6,318 nucleotides of DNA from Alphaproteobacteria bacterium (lineage in GTDB: Bacteria > Pseudomonadota > Alphaproteobacteria > Acetobacterales > Acetobacteraceae): contig JAAFHD010000219.1 of the NCBI GenBank assembly GCA_013298245.1, positions 1 to 6,318 of the forward strand, read 5' to 3'. Below the pieces are notes generated by a model. It worked only from the letters and a program-made list of their open reading frames with translations. It was not told the origin of the DNA and made no database searches. Position numbers and translations under genes: made by a program. Position 1 is the stretch's first letter. Each line of letters starts with the position of its first letter. This document shows positions 1 through 5,896 of this stretch, piece by piece.

Positions 1-2
1 GT

Positions 3-182
3 TCCTTTGGCGGCATCGCGAGCGATATTCCGGCGGTGAGCATTGGTGCCGATCGTGTGGCGGCCGCGATCCTGCGCGGCTTCTTCCGCGAAGATTTTTT
101 GACGTTGCGCGAAGAGCTGGAAAGCTTCGACGAACCGGAACTGGAAGGCACGCCATTCTTCGTGCCGAGGGACACGCCATGA
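3..182 (+). CDS. C-terminal end of a probable FAD/NAD(P)-binding oxidoreductase (partial, 5' end outside window)
   Basis: An open frame enters from the left edge and ends at TGA 180-182, giving about 59 residues. It begins SFGGIASDIPAVSIGADRVA and ends in an acidic tail with two Glu-Leu pairs and FFVPRDTP. The pattern of a Gly-rich turn, Asp-Ile-Pro-Ala-Val, then a helix with a small/Ala-rich face (ADRVAAAIL) and an acidic tail resembles the C-terminal end of flavin-dependent monooxygenases or oxidoreductases that bind FAD and NAD(P). No cofactor-binding motif lies inside the window, so this family call is a weak inference; that the stretch is coding is much safer. The stop overlaps the start of the next gene as ATGA, which implies co-transcription and translational coupling with the CMD-fusion protein, itself a redox-type protein. 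Confidence 0.55.
   Translation, partial: SFGGIASDIPAVSIGADRVAAAILRGFFREDFLTLREELESFDEPELEGTPFFVPRDTP
167..172 (+). promoter_or_regulatory. Ribosome binding site of the CMD-fusion gene
   Basis: GAGGGA lies six bases before the ATG at 179, inside the end of the upstream reading frame. It supports this start and lets translation restart at the ATGA stop/start overlap. Confidence 0.5.
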
Positions 183-1228
183 ACGACCTGATCGACACGC
201 TGCTGGGTATTGAGCCTGGTTCGCATCTGGATGCGCTGCGCGCACTGCGGCCGGAATTGCGCGCCGCTGGCGCGGGCAGCGAGGCGGCGATTTTCGATGC
301 GCCATCGGGCCTGTCGCAGGGTGAGCGCCATGCATTGGCCGCGCATGTGGCGGGGCTGCATGAATGCGCGCCGCTGGCCGCGCATCACGCCGCACGGGCT
401 GGTGCGCTGCGCCCGGCACTTGCCGCGCATGCGGAATTCCTGGCGTTTGATCCGCATCTGGCCAGCCCCGATGCCATTGCCGCGCTGACCGCAGCGGGGC
501 TCGCGCCGCGCGAGATCGTCATGGCGTCGCAGCTCATCGCCTATGTCAGCTACCAGGTGCGGATGATGGATGCGCTGGTGTTGCTGGACCCGGCGCGCGA
601 GCCGCCGGCGCGCCGCGCGCGCCCGCCGGCGAAGGGGGCGACCAGCACCGCTGATTTCGGGTTTACCGCGGATAGTCTGGAATGGTCGTCATGGGTGCCA
701 GTGCAGGATTTGGCGACAGCGACGCCCGAGCAGATCGCGGTGTTGGATGAGAGCCACGCGAAGGCCAAGACCAGCGACTACTACCTGCTGCTGGTGCAGG
801 AAGCGGAGGTGCTGCGGCAACGCTCGCGGCTGTTCAACACGATCATGTATGGGCCGCGCGGCGCGTCGCGCGCCGAGCGCGAATTGGCGGCAAGTGCGGA
901 GAGTCGGTTGAACGGCTGCCCCTATTGCCTCTCGGTGCACGCGCAGCGCTATGTGCAGTTGAAGGGCGATCCGGCGCTGATGGAACGCCTGGTGCGCGAT
1001 GGTGTGAGCGCGCCGATGGATGCGCGGTCGCGTGCCATTGTTGATGCGTCTGTGGCGCTGTCCACGACGCCGGCATCCTGCACGGCGACGCATGTCGCGG
1101 CGCTGCGGACGCATGGCATGGCGGATGCGGAAATCCTGGATATCCTCGCGTCCGTCGCGATGTTCGCCTGGGCAAACCGGCTTATGCAGACGCTGGGTGA
1201 ACCGCGCCGGCTACCACAGGCCGGGTAG
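179..1228 (+). CDS. Fused double CMD/AhpD-like protein (Avi_7170-type half + Avi_7169-type alkylhydroperoxidase half)
   Basis: This 349-residue protein joins two carboxymuconolactone-decarboxylase/AhpD-like units. The N-terminal half (about 1-137) opens MNDLIDTLLGIEPGSHL, as in the short 'CMD domain protein, Avi_7170' family. A Pro/Arg/Ala-rich linker covers about 138-156. The C-terminal half (about 157-349) resembles the 'alkylhydroperoxidase domain protein, Avi_7169' family. Both family names are recalled, not searched. The C-terminal half carries the AhpD-type redox centre: Glu235, Cys247-Pro-Tyr-Cys250 and His254, with the same spacing as Glu118/Cys130/Cys133/His137 of mycobacterial AhpD. 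Tyr249 stands where AhpD has His132. The N-terminal half keeps only Cys63 and His70 at matching positions, so it is probably structural. Peroxidase-like activity is inferred and the true substrate is unknown. The start is supported by GAGGGA at 167-172, six bases upstream, and by the ATGA overlap with the preceding gene. Its 3' end overlaps the convergent DctM gene by 18 bp. Confidence 0.87.
   Translation: MNDLIDTLLGIEPGSHLDALRALRPELRAAGAGSEAAIFDAPSGLSQGERHALAAHVAGLHECAPLAAHHAARAGALRPALAAHAEFLAFDPHLASPDAIAALTAAGLAPREIVMASQLIAYVSYQVRMMDALVLLDPAREPPARRARPPAKGATSTADFGFTADSLEWSSWVPVQDLATATPEQIAVLDESHAKAKTSDYYLLLVQEAEVLRQRSRLFNTIMYGPRGASRAERELAASAESRLNGCPYCLSVHAQRYVQLKGDPALMERLVRDGVSAPMDARSRAIVDASVALSTTPASCTATHVAALRTHGMADAEILDILASVAMFAWANRLMQTLGEPRRLPQAG
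603..631. repeat. Pair of CGCCGGCG palindromes in the linker of the fusion gene
   Basis: CGCCGGCG occurs at 603-610 and again at 624-631, separated by 13 bases of almost pure G and C. Each copy is itself palindromic, so the pair can fold as a stem-loop. It lies exactly in the Arg/Pro/Ala-rich linker between the two CMD halves. It may be simple low-complexity linker coding sequence. Confidence 0.5.
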
Positions 1229-2527
1229 CCACAGGCTGATCGCGGGCAGCAGTGCGAGGATGATGATCCGCACGAAATCCGACGCGACGAAGCCCAGCAC
1301 GCCGCGATAGGTCTCGCCCATCGGCACATCCTTCGCCATGGCGTTGATGACGAAGAGGTTGAGGCCAAAGGGCGGGGAGATCATCCCCACCTCCACGCTC
1401 ATCAGCACCAGGATGCCGAACCAGACCAGCACCTGTTCGCGGTTCATGCCGAAGTCGAGGCCGAGCATCAGCGGGATGAAGATGGGCAGCGTCAGCAGCA
1501 CCATCGCCAGGCTCTCCATGAAGCAGCCCAGGATGAAATAGATCAGCAGAATGCCCATCAGAATGACGATGGGCGGAACGTCCCAGCCGGCGACCAGTGC
1601 TGAGAGTTCCGCGGGCAGGCGGGAGAGTGCGAGGGCGGCACTGAATAATTCCGCGCCCAGCAGCACGACGAAGATCAGGCCAGTGGTGACGGTGGTGGAG
1701 AGCAGTGATTCCTTCAGCCCCTGCCAGCGCATGCCGCCGAGGGTAACGGCCAGAAGACCGGTCGCGGCGGCGCCGATCGCGGCCCCTTCGGTCGCGCTGA
1801 ACCAGCCGCCATAGATGCCGGTGACGACCAGGATGAAGACGAGGGCGACGGGCCAGACCTCGCCGGTTGCGCGCAGGCGTTCGCGCCAGTCGGCGCGCGG
1901 CGCGGGCGGGGCGGCTGCGGGGTGCAGGCGGGCGTAGATGTTCACCACCAGCATGTAGCCGGCGGTGGCGATCAGGCCTGGAATCACGGCGGCGATGAAC
2001 AGCGTGCCGATGCTCATCTCGGTATAGATCGCGTAGATCACCAGGATCACGCTGGGCGGGATCAGGATGCCGAGCGTGCCGCCGGCGGCCAGCGTGCCGG
2101 TGGCGAGTGCTGGCGAATAGCCGTGCCGGCGCATCTCGGGGCCGGCGACTTGCGACATGGTGGCGGCGGTCGCCAATGACGATCCACAGATGGCGCCGAA
2201 GGCCGCGCAGCCGCCAATGGTGGCGACCGCCAGGCCGCCACGGAAATGGCCCATCCAGGCGCGCGCGCATCGGAAAAGCGCGCGGTTCATGCCGCCCTTG
2301 GTGGCGAAATCGCCCATCAGCAAAAACAGCGGAATCACCGAGAGTGTGTAGGAGGAGAAGCGGCTGAAGGTCAGTGAATTCAGCGTGGCGAAAAGCCGGT
2401 CCCAACCACCGATCGCGGCGAAGCCGACGCCGCCGACGAAGAGCATCGCGATGCCCACCGGCATGCGCAGAGCGATCAGCACAAGGGCGCCTGCGAACAT
2501 CAGCAGGCCGATGTCGAAGTTGCTCAT
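1211..2527 (-). CDS. dctM: TRAP transporter large permease subunit (DctM type)
   Basis: This 438-residue, highly hydrophobic protein is the main transmembrane subunit of a TRAP importer; the family moves the solute delivered by the binding protein across the inner membrane with a cation gradient. Its length is normal for the family. Hallmarks in order: an N-terminal segment with ALRMPVGIAM (about 19-28), IPLFLLMGDFATKGG (65-79), the Gly/Ser-rich re-entrant region GCAAFGAICGSSLATA (106-121), GTLAAGGTLGILIPPS (144-159), the second-half motif ATEGAAIGA (245-253), GCFMES (334-339) and EVGMISPPFGLN (379-390). About a dozen membrane segments are expected. The ATG at 2527 is chosen because homology begins MSNFDIGLLMF, a weak AAAGG lies seven bases upstream, and the start overlaps the DctQ stop as ATGA. 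The frame stays open further upstream, but that stretch lies inside dctQ. It is the last gene of the unit, and its stop lies within the end of the convergent CMD-fusion gene. Confidence 0.95.
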   Translation of the reverse strand: MSNFDIGLLMFAGALVLIALRMPVGIAMLFVGGVGFAAIGGWDRLFATLNSLTFSRFSSYTLSVIPLFLLMGDFATKGGMNRALFRCARAWMGHFRGGLAVATIGGCAAFGAICGSSLATAATMSQVAGPEMRRHGYSPALATGTLAAGGTLGILIPPSVILVIYAIYTEMSIGTLFIAAVIPGLIATAGYMLVVNIYARLHPAAAPPAPRADWRERLRATGEVWPVALVFILVVTGIYGGWFSATEGAAIGAAATGLLAVTLGGMRWQGLKESLLSTTVTTGLIFVVLLGAELFSAALALSRLPAELSALVAGWDVPPIVILMGILLIYFILGCFMESLAMVLLTLPIFIPLMLGLDFGMNREQVLVWFGILVLMSVEVGMISPPFGLNLFVINAMAKDVPMGETYRGVLGFVASDFVRIIILALLPAISLWLPGLW

Positions 2528-3066
2528 TGGCGGGCCTTTGTCGCGGCTTCCAGCGCGATGAAGGCGGCGCAGAGCATCCAGATCACCATGCCGATCGCGG
2601 CCCCCGCATAGCCCCACCAGAAGGGGATTTCGAGGAACATGGTTTCGCGCTCGCGGTCCCATTGGTTGTAGCCGCCGACGGCCAGGCGCCAGGCCAAGAC
2701 CGCGACCACGGCAGCGGAGACCGCGCGCATGAAGGCGTCGAGGCCGGCGATGCCACGGGCGGGCAGTTTCTGCGTGAAGAAGTCCACCAGCACATGCGCG
2801 CCGCGCATTTCCGCCAATGGCAGGCACAGCGCGACGGCGGTGCCGAGCACCATTTCCACGATTTCGGAATCACCCAGAATGGGGCGGTTCAACAGCGCGC
2901 CTTGCAGCACCGATGCGGTGGTGACGCCGACCGCCACCAGCAACAGCGCGCCAGCGAAAAGCGCGGCGCCGGTGGCCAGGTTTTCCAGGGCCGCGCGCAG
3001 GCGCGGGAAGGGGCTTGAGGCCGGCGCGTTCAGGGCGCCGGCCTCGGTGAATTCCTGCGTGCTCAA
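2524..3066 (-). CDS. dctQ: TRAP transporter small permease subunit (DctQ type)
   Basis: This 180-residue membrane protein is the small subunit of the TRAP importer, which pairs with DctM in the inner membrane. Four hydrophobic segments are visible at about 31-53, 69-85, 107-127 and 149-172, the expected DctQ topology. The conserved patch after segment 2, LPLAEMRGAHVLVDFF (about 82-97), matches the family's acidic/Arg-Gly-X-His region, and the Trp-rich EIPFWWGYAG precedes the last segment. Length is normal, with a slightly long soluble N-terminus of about 25 residues. The start is taken as TTG at 3066, which overlaps the TGA stop of the binding-protein gene as TTGA. No good ribosome binding site precedes it, so translation probably depends on ribosomes finishing the upstream gene. 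No in-frame ATG lies near enough to the first membrane segment to be a clearly better start. The stop overlaps the dctM start by four bases. Confidence 0.9.
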   Translation of the reverse strand: MSTQEFTEAGALNAPASSPFPRLRAALENLATGAALFAGALLLVAVGVTTASVLQGALLNRPILGDSEIVEMVLGTAVALCLPLAEMRGAHVLVDFFTQKLPARGIAGLDAFMRAVSAAVVAVLAWRLAVGGYNQWDRERETMFLEIPFWWGYAGAAIGMVIWMLCAAFIALEAATKARQ

Positions 3067-4091
3067 GCGGTGCGGCCGAAGCGGGCGGTGATGGATTGCA
3101 CCTGGTCGAAGAGCTCGTGGCCATTGCGGTTGCGCCGACCCATTTCGGCCATCCAGGCGTCATAGGCGGGTGCCACCGCCGAGCGCCAGCGCGCCACTTC
3201 GGCGGGCGGAATTTCGATGATCTCATTGCCCGCGCCGCGTGCGGCGTCGATCGCCTGCTGGGTTTGCGTGTCCCAGGTTTCGCCCAGTTGGCGGGACAAT
3301 GCGGCGCCGGAATTCGCGTCGATCACGGCGCGCAATTCGGGCGGCAGGCGCATATAGCTGCGCTGGTTCATCAGCGTCAGCAGCATGCCTTGGAACAGCC
3401 CGCGGCCTGGTGGTTCGGAATGATACTTGGACACTTCGAACAGGCGGAAAGGGTGTGTGATGGCCCAGTTGATCAGGAAGCCATCGACCTGGTTGCGCGA
3501 TGCGGCCTCGTACACACCGCCCAACGGAATTCCGACTGGCGTGGCGCCCAGTGCCGTCACTGCTTCGCCGATGAAGCGGCCCGCGACGCGCAGGCGCAAC
3601 CCGCGAAAATCCTCCAGCGTGCGCACGGGGCGGCGGCTGGTGTGGATCAGCGCGCGGTCGGTTGCGTGGATCGAGATGATCTTGATGCCGCGATATTCGG
3701 TGTCCGCCAGGTTGCGCGAGACATATTCGAACGCCGCTTGCGACATGGTCGCGCTGGTGCCGGTGTTCATGAAGGGCAGCTCCAGCCCTTCCGTGCCCAT
3801 GAAGCGGCCGGGGGTGAAGCCGGGCACAGTCCAGACCATGTCCACCACGCCGTCTTCCAGCTGTTGCGGCAGGTCACGCGGCTGGCCGCCCAACTGCATC
3901 GCGGGGAACATCTCGACGCGGATGCGGTTGCCCGATTGCGCGGCGACGCGTTCGGCCCAGCGGTCCAGGTGCAGCGTGTGATCCAGCGCGGTGGGCGAGG
4001 AGAAACTGTGGCAGCGCAAGGTGAAGGTGGTTTGCGCTTGCGCCACCAGGGGCGCGGCCAATGCGGCGGTCATCAATGCACGTCGTTGCAT
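3063..4091 (-). CDS. dctP: TRAP transporter periplasmic solute-binding protein (DctP type)
   Basis: This 342-residue protein captures the substrate in the periplasm and delivers it to the DctQ-DctM permease encoded next. It starts with a signal peptide: MQRRALMT with paired arginines, then a hydrophobic Ala/Leu stretch and a likely cleavage after AQA at about residue 19. The mature protein has the DctP fold signature: an early strand TFTLRCHSFSSPTALDH, LEDGVVDMVWTVPGF (about 78-92), LELPFM (103-108), and TLEDFRGLRLRV (158-169) with Arg168, at the place where family members carry the arginine that grips a substrate carboxylate. GIPLGGVYEAASRNQVDGF follows. An organic acid ligand is the default inference and its identity is not shown. 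The start at 4091 is supported by AAGGA seven bases upstream and by the signal peptide. The desaturase stop lies 10 bp upstream; the gene's own TGA overlaps the dctQ start. The frame is open further upstream but is shadowed by the desaturase. Confidence 0.94.
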   Translation of the reverse strand: MQRRALMTAALAAPLVAQAQTTFTLRCHSFSSPTALDHTLHLDRWAERVAAQSGNRIRVEMFPAMQLGGQPRDLPQQLEDGVVDMVWTVPGFTPGRFMGTEGLELPFMNTGTSATMSQAAFEYVSRNLADTEYRGIKIISIHATDRALIHTSRRPVRTLEDFRGLRLRVAGRFIGEAVTALGATPVGIPLGGVYEAASRNQVDGFLINWAITHPFRLFEVSKYHSEPPGRGLFQGMLLTLMNQRSYMRLPPELRAVIDANSGAALSRQLGETWDTQTQQAIDAARGAGNEIIEIPPAEVARWRSAVAPAYDAWMAEMGRRNRNGHELFDQVQSITARFGRTA

Positions 4092-4098
4092 GCGGTTT

Positions 4099-4103
4099 TC
4101 CTT
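4099..4103 (-). promoter_or_regulatory. Ribosome binding site of the TRAP binding-protein gene, overlapping the desaturase stop
   Basis: On the minus strand the sequence reads TAAGGAAAACCGC before the ATG. AAGGA sits seven bases upstream of the start and shares its first two bases with the TAA stop of the desaturase (4104-4102). It fixes the start at 4091 and ties translation of the two genes together. Confidence 0.65.
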
Positions 4104-5034
4104 ATCGAACGGGGTGCGCGGGGATGAAGACGGGACGGACCAACCAGCGCCGCGCGATCTGCGCGTAGCCGCGGAACACGAAATGGTCGTTGTGCGCGAG
4201 CAGCCGCGCGCGGTTGCGGCGCCAGAAGCCCGGGATCTCGAACCAGGCCATCTGCGGGTAGAGGTGGTGCACAATGTGCAGATTGTTCCACAGGAACAGC
4301 AGCCCGAAGACCCAGTTGGATTCGACGCTGGCGGTGCGCTCACCGGGCGTGTCGCCCCAGCGATGTTCGATGAAGGCGCGCAGCAGGCCCACGGAAATGC
4401 CGGGCAGCACCATGAAGAGGTAGTATTGCCAGATCGGCATGCCGGCCGCGTCCACGATCCACAGCACGACAGCAAGCCCCGCAAAGAAGCCAAGCCAGGC
4501 CGGCACATCGGAATAATCGCGACGCGCGAGCTTGGCCGTTTCCACGATCACCAGCTTGCGCAGGCGGATGAAGACACCCAGCGTCAGGCGGCCCAGCAGC
4601 GTCTGGTTGGCCACCAGCACGGCGCGCCATAGCGGCGAATAGCCGGACCAGTCCTGGCCCTTGTGGTACTGCGATTCCGTGTCCTCACCGGGGTAGGTCA
4701 GCATGGTGTTGCGGTGGTGGCGCGTGTGGCTGCGCTTGTAGAGTTCGAAGGGCCACCAGCCGCCGATGGGCGGCCACACGACCGCCGTGCGCAGCCAGCG
4801 CGGGATGCTGCGCCAGCCGTGAATCGCCTCGTGCTGCAAGGAAAAATGCCAGGCCAGGACGTAGCCCGCGGCCAGCATCAGCAATGGCCACGGGATCGAC
4901 GCATGGAGCCACACCAGCGCGAACCAGCACGCGTAGATCGCCACCGTCACGCCCCAGGTCGGCGATTCCCAACGGCGCCACCACACCGGCGACGGGCGCA
5001 ATGCGTTGGCGCGGGGCAGTTCATTGTCTTCCAC
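4102..5034 (-). CDS. Membrane fatty acid desaturase (three-histidine-box, di-iron)
   Basis: This integral membrane protein has the three histidine boxes that hold the di-iron centre of fatty-acid desaturases and related hydroxylases. With GTG 5034 as residue 1 (310 residues), they are HEAIH at 68-72 (preceded by WHFSLQ), HTRHH at 103-107, and HIVHH at 253-257 (within NNLHIVHHLYP). EHR at 223-225 lies before the third box. Hydrophobic spans at about 28-60 and 180-220 fit the family topology. Acyl desaturation is the default reaction; substrate and regioselectivity cannot be read here, and a hydroxylase or carotenoid-type activity remains possible. The start is uncertain. ATGs at 5082, 5091 and 5196 are in frame, but codons upstream of 5034 look less biased and the upstream region collides with the divergent gene; the recognisable homology begins NELPRANALRPSP. 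It is first in the unit and ends 10 bp before the TRAP binding-protein gene. Confidence 0.9.
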   Translation of the reverse strand: MEDNELPRANALRPSPVWWRRWESPTWGVTVAIYACWFALVWLHASIPWPLLMLAAGYVLAWHFSLQHEAIHGWRSIPRWLRTAVVWPPIGGWWPFELYKRSHTRHHRNTMLTYPGEDTESQYHKGQDWSGYSPLWRAVLVANQTLLGRLTLGVFIRLRKLVIVETAKLARRDYSDVPAWLGFFAGLAVVLWIVDAAGMPIWQYYLFMVLPGISVGLLRAFIEHRWGDTPGERTASVESNWVFGLLFLWNNLHIVHHLYPQMAWFEIPGFWRRNRARLLAHNDHFVFRGYAQIARRWLVRPVFIPAHPVR

Positions 5035-5080
5035 CAGGCAAGGCTCGCAGGGTTTCGCGCGCGGTGGCAAGCTTGTTCGC
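5035..5080. promoter_or_regulatory. Short divergent intergenic region, likely promoter-bearing
   Basis: These 46 bases separate the preferred starts of the leftward desaturase-TRAP unit (5034) and the rightward binding-protein homologue (5081). Neither reading frame shows strong coding bias across it, and both genes must be expressed from here or from within each other's 5' ends. I could not identify convincing -35/-10 boxes, an operator palindrome or a good Shine-Dalgarno on either strand, so the regulatory role rests on position alone. Confidence 0.3.
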
Positions 5081-5893
5081 ATGGAACGCATCGCATGTTC
5101 GCGGATGTACGATGTCGCGCCGCCCGCGCGGGAGGCATGGCATGCCCTCTTCGCGCGCATCATCGCGCTGTCGGGCGTGGCGTTGCGGCCGTTCATTCAC
5201 AGCGCGCCCACGCCGATCGATGAGCTATGGGCACGGCCCGACATGGGCTGCGTCTTCATGTGCGGCTGGCCCTGGGCGATGCATGCGGAACCGCGGCCGA
5301 TACCGCTGGCTGCGCCTGTGCCGACGCCCGCGCGCTACGGCGGCCGGCCTGTCTATATGAGCGATTTCGTGGTGCGCGCGGACGCGCCGTATCACACTCT
5401 GCCCGATGCCTTCGCCGGCCGCATGGGCTGGACGGTGGAGCACAGCCATTCCGGCTGCAACGCGCCGCGCCACCACCTGTTGCGCTATGCGCAGCACTTC
5501 CCGTTTGCCGGCGCCGTTGGGCCGCTGATCTCGCCCATGGGTGTGGCGCGCGCTGTGCGCGAAGGGGCGGCCGATATCGGCCCGATGGACAGCTTCGCGC
5601 ATGACCTGCTGCGCCGGCACGCGCCGGATGTGGTGCAGGGCCTGCGCATCCTGGAGACCACTGATGCGGCGCCGGTGCCCTTCCTGGTCGCGGCACCTGT
5701 TGCCGATGCGCGCCTGGTCACGGCGCTGCGCGAGACACTATTCGCCCTGCACGATGACAACGCTGCGCGTGCCGTCATGGATGATGTGCTGGTCGCGCGC
5801 TTCGTGCCGGTGGTGGTCGAAGACTACCTGCGCGTCGGCCCCGATTGGGCTGCCGCAGCAGCGGCGGCCGGCATGGCATTGCCGCCGCGCTGA
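5081..5893 (+). CDS. PhnD-like (phosphate/phosphonate ABC type) substrate-binding protein homologue, orphan and without signal peptide
   Basis: This 270-residue protein resembles the compact PhnD/SBP_bac-type family annotated as 'phosphate/phosphite/phosphonate ABC transporter substrate-binding protein'. Recognisable pieces are MYDVAPPAREAWHALF (residues 9-24), LWARPDMGCVFMCGWP (49-64), the hinge-like YGGRPVYMSDFVVRAD (86-101), SHSGCNAPRHHLL (122-134) and GAADIGPMDSF in the second lobe, followed by APVPFLVA. The last pieces are arranged as in periplasmic-binding folds, where the Ser/Gly-Asn loop and the Asp-X-Gly region line the ligand pocket. No signal peptide is seen: the conserved domain starts almost at the first Met. 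No permease or ATPase gene lies within the window, so transport is doubtful and a cytoplasmic ligand-binding role is possible. ATG 5081 is preferred; ATG 5105 (residue 9) and ATG 5006 are alternatives. It ends three bases before the convergent cyclase gene. Confidence 0.8.
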   Translation: MERIACSRMYDVAPPAREAWHALFARIIALSGVALRPFIHSAPTPIDELWARPDMGCVFMCGWPWAMHAEPRPIPLAAPVPTPARYGGRPVYMSDFVVRADAPYHTLPDAFAGRMGWTVEHSHSGCNAPRHHLLRYAQHFPFAGAVGPLISPMGVARAVREGAADIGPMDSFAHDLLRRHAPDVVQGLRILETTDAAPVPFLVAAPVADARLVTALRETLFALHDDNAARAVMDDVLVARFVPVVVEDYLRVGPDWAAAAAAAGMALPPR

Positions 5894-5896
5894 GCG

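Noticed and set aside
1182..2405. Long minus-strand open frame (about 407 codons) in another phase over dctM
   Set aside because: It is an Arg/His/Pro-rich translation with no membrane segments or family motifs, typical of GC-rich off-frame shadows; the dctM frame has clear family motifs throughout.
2528..2827. N-terminal extension of dctM upstream of 2527
   Set aside because: The frame is open, but the extra residues are Arg/Gly-rich, lie inside dctQ and do not resemble DctM N-termini; the MSNFDIGLLMF start and ATGA overlap fit better.
2374..3018. Plus-strand open frame antisense to dctQ and the start of dctM
   Set aside because: It has a charged, low-complexity translation; stop-free frames antisense to real genes are expected at this GC content.
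3096..4127. Long plus-strand open frame (343 codons) antisense to the TRAP binding protein
   Set aside because: The composition is His/Arg/Ala/Gln-rich without domain features, and the opposite strand carries a recognisable DctP protein with signal peptide and ribosome binding site.
4092..4508. N-terminal extension of the TRAP binding protein upstream of 4091
   Set aside because: It overlaps the desaturase C-terminus in another phase and would bury the obvious signal peptide; the ribosome binding site before 4091 fixes the start.
5006..5080. 25-residue N-terminal extension of the PhnD-like protein
   Set aside because: It is not hydrophobic enough to be a signal peptide, has weak codon bias and overlaps the desaturase start; conserved sequence begins at or after residue 1 of the 5081 start.
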